Part shown: one piece after another, positions 14,736 through 18,081 of the stretch
Layout of the letters: the number at the start of each line of letters is the position of its first letter
How positions within the stretch are numbered: position 1 is the first letter of the stretch
Assembly (NCBI GenBank): GCA_902806215.1
Contig: CADCVT010000164.1
Location: forward strand, 1-18,081
Length of the DNA: 18,081 nt
Origin: an uncultured Solirubrobacteraceae bacterium
GTDB taxonomy: Bacteria > Actinomycetota > Thermoleophilia > Solirubrobacterales > Solirubrobacteraceae
Reading direction: 5' to 3'
Made by a program: the position numbers and the translations under genes
Notes under the pieces: generated by a model
Told to the model about the DNA's origin: nothing
What the model saw: only the letters and a program-made list of their open reading frames with translations
Database searches by the model: none

Positions 14736-15980
14736 CTACTTGTAGTCGCCCGCCGAGCCGCGGGCGTCGACCGCCTCACCGATCCGTCGCAGTGCGTGCG
14801 CGTACGCGGCGGTCCGCAGCGGGATGTCGTGCTCGTCGCGCAATGACCAGATCGCCTCGGTCGCCTCGACCATGTGCTCCTCGAGGCGTTCGCGCACCTC
14901 GTCGGCCGACCACGGCAGGCCGGCGCGGTTCTGGACCCACTCGAACCAGCTGACGGTGACGCCGCCGGCGTTGACGAGGATGTCGGGGACCACGATGACG
15001 TCGTTGCCGATCAGGACGTCGTCGGCCGCGGCGGTGACGGGGCCGTTGGCGACCTCCCATAACGTCCTCGCACGCACGTCGCCCGCGTTGTCCTCGTGGA
15101 TCGCGTTCTCGAGCGCGGACGGGCACAGCAGGTCGACGTCGAGCGCGAGCAGCTCCTCGGCGTCGATCTCCTTCGCGCCGTCGGCCTCGAGCGCCCCGTC
15201 GGCCTTCGCCTGCCGGGCGGCGGGGACGTCGATGCCCTCCTCGTTGTAGAGCGCGGTCTTCGAGTCGGAGACCGCGACGACCTTGTGCCCGGCGTTGTGC
15301 AACTGCGTCGCGAGCGCCTGGCCCGCGTTGCCGAAGCCCTGGATGGCCGCCGTCCACGGCCCGTCGCCGTCGAGCAGCCGCGGCGCCAGCGTCCGGATGA
15401 CGTGCCACGCGCCGTCGCCGGTCGCGGTGTCGCGCCCGAGCGAGCCGCCCATCGCGACCGGCTTGCCGGTGATCACGCCGGGCTCGATGCGCCGGGTGAT
15501 CGTCGAGTACTGGTCCATCATCCAGCCCATCACGAGCTGGTTCGTCGCGACGTCCGGCGCCGGGATGTCGACGTTCGGCCCGATGAAGTCGGCGACCGCG
15601 TCGATGTAGCCGCGCGAAAGACGTTCCAGCTCGTGCGTCGAGAGCTCCTTCGGGTCGACCGCGACGCCGCCCTTCCCTCCTCCGAACGGCAGGTCGAGCG
15701 CCGCGCACTTGAACGTCATCCAGAACGCGAGCGACTGGACCTCGTCCGCGTTGACGTCGGGGTGGAAGCGGATGCCGCCCTTCGTGGGGCCGCGCGTGTC
15801 GTCGTACCGCACCCGATAGCCCGCGAAGACCTTCAGCGACCCGTCGTCCATCCGGACGGGGATCGAGACCTTCAGGACGGACTTCGGCAGACGGAGGCGC
15901 TCGAGGGTGTCCGCGGACACGTCGGCGTACTCGATCGCCGGCTCGAGCCGGCCCTTGGCGTCGGTGAAAGTTGAGCTCAC
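14736..15980 (-). CDS. gdhA: Glutamate dehydrogenase (Glu/Leu/Phe/Val dehydrogenase family)
   Basis: A 414-residue protein, the usual length for hexameric glutamate dehydrogenases. Substrate and catalytic residues are visible: Lys67 in TKGGIRFHP, Lys91 in TFKCAALDLPFGGGKGG, Lys103, and Asp143 in PAPDVAT. The Rossmann motif is GFGNAG (215-220), with Asp238 after the second strand, which leans towards NAD. ANGP (311-314) and NAGGVTVSWFEWVQN (337-351) are also present. It interconverts glutamate and 2-oxoglutarate plus ammonia. The KGGIRFHP lysine favours glutamate over leucine as substrate. The GTG start overlaps the stop of the upstream flavoprotein as GTGA, so the two are cotranscribed. The gene converges on the PGPGW gene across a 392-bp gap. 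Confidence 0.93.
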   Translation of the reverse strand: MSSTFTDAKGRLEPAIEYADVSADTLERLRLPKSVLKVSIPVRMDDGSLKVFAGYRVRYDDTRGPTKGGIRFHPDVNADEVQSLAFWMTFKCAALDLPFGGGKGGVAVDPKELSTHELERLSRGYIDAVADFIGPNVDIPAPDVATNQLVMGWMMDQYSTITRRIEPGVITGKPVAMGGSLGRDTATGDGAWHVIRTLAPRLLDGDGPWTAAIQGFGNAGQALATQLHNAGHKVVAVSDSKTALYNEEGIDVPAARQAKADGALEADGAKEIDAEELLALDVDLLCPSALENAIHEDNAGDVRARTLWEVANGPVTAAADDVLIGNDVIVVPDILVNAGGVTVSWFEWVQNRAGLPWSADEVRERLEEHMVEATEAIWSLRDEHDIPLRTAAYAHALRRIGEAVDARGSAGDYK

Positions 15981-17377
15981 GCCTTGCTGCGTACCAGGAA
16001 GCGGTACTTCTTAGCCGCCTCGAAGGTGGCTTCAGCGCCGATCCGCCCCACTTCGGTGCCGAGCGTCGGGTAGACGTGGATCATCGAGCCGACGTCGGCG
16101 AGCTTGATGCCCTGGTCGATCGCCAGCGCGAGCTCGCCGATGAGCTCGCCCGCGCGCTCGCACAAGAGGTGCGCGCCGACGACCTTGCCCTTGTGGGTGA
16201 CGACGATCATGAGCCCGTCGTCGGCGCCGTCGGCGCGGGCCCGGTCGGAGTGCGCGAGCGCGTGGCGGTGCACCTCGACCTTGCGATCGCCGAAGCGCTC
16301 GCGCGCATCCGAGACGGTGAGGCCCGCGTTCGCCAGCTCGGGGTCGGTGAACGTGCACCACGGCACCGCGTAGTCGCCCGACGACGAGCCCGGGAAGAAC
16401 ATGTTGCGCACCGCGCGCACGCCCTCGTAGCCCGCCGCATGCGTGAACAGCCAGCGGCCCGCGACGTCGCCCGCCGCGTAGACGCCGTCGAGCGAGGTCG
16501 CCATCGCGTCGTCGACGACGATGCCGCGCCGGTTCGTCTCGACGCCCGCCTCCTCGAGCCCAAGGCCCTCGACGTTGGGACGCCGGCCGACGGCGACGAC
16601 GATCTCCTCGGCGGCGAAGCGCTCGCCCCCGGCGTGCACGACCTTGCGGCCGTCCTCGACCGTCACCCGGTCGGCCTCGAGCCCGAGGCGCAGGTCGACG
16701 CCTTCGGCGCGCAGGCGTTCGATCAGGCGCTCGCAGAGCTCGGGCTCGTCGCGGGGCAGGATCCCGTCCTCGCGCTCGAGCAGCGTCACCCGGACGCCTA
16801 GGCGCTGGAAGCCCTGCGCCATCTCCAGCGCGATCGGCCCGGCGCCGAGGATGACCATCGAGCGCGGCGGGCGCTCGACGTCCCAGATCGACTCCGAGGT
16901 GAGGAAGCCGGCCTCGGCGAGGCCGGGGATCGGCGGCTCCGCCGGCCGCGAGCCTGTGCACAGCAGGATGAAGCGGGCCTCGATCCGCTCGCCGTCGACC
17001 TCGAGTGCGCCGCTCGAGACGAGCCGCGCGGTGCCGTCGATGAGCTCGATGCCGAGGTCGTCGGCGAAGCGCGCGGGCGAGTCGTCGGTCGAGGCGATCT
17101 TCGCCTGCACGCCGCGGATGCGCTCGAACACCTTCGCGAGGTCGATCTCCGGCTCGACGGGCTCGATGCCGAACTCCGCCGCGGTGCGCATGTGGTGCGC
17201 CACCTTCGCCGAGGCGAGCAGCGCCTTCGACGGCACGCAGCCCGTCCACAGGCAGTCCCCGCCGAGCCTCCCCCGCTCCACGGCGGCGACCTTGACGCCG
17301 AGCGTGCTCGCGAACTCGGCCGCGACCATCCCGGCCGAGCCCATCCCCACGATGACGAGGTCGAACCTGCGGATCAC
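15977..17377 (-). CDS. FAD-dependent pyridine nucleotide-disulfide oxidoreductase (dihydrolipoamide dehydrogenase/mercuric reductase-like)
   Basis: A 466-residue flavoprotein. The FAD-binding motif GMGSAG is at 11-16, the redox-active disulfide Cys42/Cys47 in GGDCLWTGCVPSK, the NAD(P)-binding motif GAGPIALE at 178-185, the second FAD motif YAAGDVAG at 300-307, and the dimerisation domain from about 340. The family passes electrons from NAD(P)H through FAD to the disulfide. The C-terminal His-Glu dyad of lipoamide dehydrogenase (HPTxxE) is replaced by Tyr436-Pro-Thr and Thr441, which argues against an ordinary lipoamide dehydrogenase. No HMA metal-binding domain or C-terminal Cys pair of mercuric reductase is present. 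The substrate is therefore unknown. The start is a GTG at 17377 with no ribosome-binding site; the gene is coupled to gdhA. Confidence 0.88.
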   Translation of the reverse strand: MIRRFDLVIVGMGSAGMVAAEFASTLGVKVAAVERGRLGGDCLWTGCVPSKALLASAKVAHHMRTAAEFGIEPVEPEIDLAKVFERIRGVQAKIASTDDSPARFADDLGIELIDGTARLVSSGALEVDGERIEARFILLCTGSRPAEPPIPGLAEAGFLTSESIWDVERPPRSMVILGAGPIALEMAQGFQRLGVRVTLLEREDGILPRDEPELCERLIERLRAEGVDLRLGLEADRVTVEDGRKVVHAGGERFAAEEIVVAVGRRPNVEGLGLEEAGVETNRRGIVVDDAMATSLDGVYAAGDVAGRWLFTHAAGYEGVRAVRNMFFPGSSSGDYAVPWCTFTDPELANAGLTVSDARERFGDRKVEVHRHALAHSDRARADGADDGLMIVVTHKGKVVGAHLLCERAGELIGELALAIDQGIKLADVGSMIHVYPTLGTEVGRIGAEATFEAAKKYRFLVRSKA

Positions 17378-17382
17378 GCGAG

Positions 17383-17388
17383 CCTATA
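17383..17388 (-). promoter_or_regulatory. Candidate -10 box for a leaderless flavoprotein-gdhA transcript
   Basis: TATAGG stands out in a GC-rich 41-bp gap, matches four of six bases of TATAAT, and ends 5 bases before the GTG start. Transcription would begin at or beside the start codon, giving a leaderless mRNA. No convincing -35 box is seen. Confidence 0.35.
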
Positions 17389-17418
17389 CGGGCGCCGCGC
17401 GATGCCGGACGCCTGCCG

Positions 17419-18081
17419 CTAGCCGGCGGCGGCGCCGGTCGGCGTCGCGGCCGCGTGCGCGCGGGTGAACGCCGCGCGAAGGTCGTCGACGAGGTCCTCG
17501 GCCGCCTCGACGCCACAGGAGAGGCGGACGAGGTCGGCCGGGACCGCCGCGGCGGAGCCCTCGACCGACTGGTGCGTCATCGCCTGCGGGACCTCGATGA
17601 GCGACTCGACGCCGCCGAGCGACTCGGCCAGCGTGAAGAGGTGCGTCTCCGACGCGATCCGCACCGCGTCGGGGTGGCGGAAGGAGACCATGCCGCCGAA
17701 GCCCGGCCAGCGGACGTCCTCGACGCCCTCGCCGCGCAGGAAGTCGACGACCGCCGCGGCGTTCTCGGTGTGCGCGCGGACGCGCAGGTGCAGCGTGCGC
17801 AGACCGCGGTGGACGAGGAAGCAGTCGAACGGGCCGGGCACCGCGCCGACGCTGTTCTGCACGAAGCGGACCTGCTCGTGCAGCTCGGGGTCGCGGACGA
17901 TGACCGCGCCGCCGACGACGTCGGAGTGGCCGCCGAGGTACTTCGTGGTCGAGTGCACGACGGCGTCGGCGCCGAGCTCGAGCGGGCGCTGCACGGCCGG
18001 CGTCGGACTGGTCGACGAGGGCGTAGGTCAGGCCGAAGCGGCTGAGGACCTTGTCGACGAGCCGGTAGGTCCCGCCGTACA
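17419..18081 (-). pseudogene. metB: Cystathionine gamma-synthase-like PLP enzyme, with internal deletions and a frameshift, cut by window edge
   Basis: The fragment at the edge reads YGGTYRLVDKVLSRFG and continues to VDQSD (ending at 18002), matching the PLP-enzyme core. The next conserved piece, TPAVQRPLELGADAVVHSTTKY with the PLP Lys, follows at once in another frame from 18003 down. By comparison with family members about 50 residues that should lie between are missing. A second, in-frame gap removes about 17 residues between VRWPG and FGGMVSF (about 17701-17703), where relatives have an HPGH segment. The remaining C-terminus (VPGPFDCFLVHRGLRTLHLR, ESLGGVESLIE, MTHQS) is well conserved. 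The intact enzyme would use an acylated homoserine and cysteine in methionine synthesis; methionine gamma-lyase or O-acetylhomoserine sulfhydrylase are alternatives. Either a decaying gene or a sequencing/assembly fault at the end of a contig would explain it. Confidence 0.75.

Noticed and set aside
15977..17377. Annotation as mercuric reductase
   Set aside because: It has no N-terminal HMA domain, no C-terminal Cys pair and no mer genes nearby.

Overview
The window is chromosomal DNA from a very GC-rich bacterium. GTG and TTG starts are frequent, clear Shine-Dalgarno sequences are scarce, and adjacent genes repeatedly overlap by 4 bases. Two LytR-CpsA-Psr (LCP) proteins have the motif set I associate with Thermoleophilia (Solirubrobacterales and relatives), and an exported Asp/Gly-repeat protein has spacer modules of the same flavour. 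I therefore infer a deep-branching actinobacterium of that class. The assignment rests on protein style only; the window has no rRNA or other phylogenetic marker. I see no tRNA, CRISPR array, integrase, transposase or prophage gene.

Left half, minus strand (about 1-10303): this block reads as surface-glycan and cell-wall assembly. In transcription order it holds an M20 amidohydrolase, two tandem LCP glycopolymer transferases, UDP-glucose 6-dehydrogenase (ugd), a sugar-1-phosphate nucleotidylyltransferase with a left-handed beta-helix tail, a phosphoglucose/phosphomannose isomerase, then a terminator-like hairpin and a secreted RTX-like repeat protein that runs off the left edge. The first four genes are overlapping or nearly touching. 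Together they could make nucleotide-activated sugars (UDP-glucuronate and probably GDP-mannose or UDP-/dTDP-glucose) and ligate the finished polymer to peptidoglycan.

Middle, plus strand (10347-14343): a divergent group begins 43 bp from the M20 gene. It contains a membrane-anchored GAF/HD-GYP protein with a degenerate GGDEF-like tail, a Thr-nucleophile isoaspartyl peptidase/asparaginase and a TVP38/DedA-type membrane protein, all joined by GTGA overlaps, then a small PGPGW-type membrane protein.

Right part (14344-18081): a 392-bp non-coding gap between convergent genes carries two strong tandem palindromes and a cluster of CTAG sites. Beyond it, on the minus strand, lie a glutamate dehydrogenase and a flavin disulfide oxidoreductase that overlap by GTGA, then a cystathionine gamma-synthase-like gene that has lost two internal segments, one with a frameshift, and is cut by the right edge.

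I found no clearly undescribed multi-gene system. The best leads are the palindrome pair in a gap with no obvious target gene, the C-terminal domain shared by the two LCP proteins, and the HD-GYP protein fused to a dead GGDEF-like domain.
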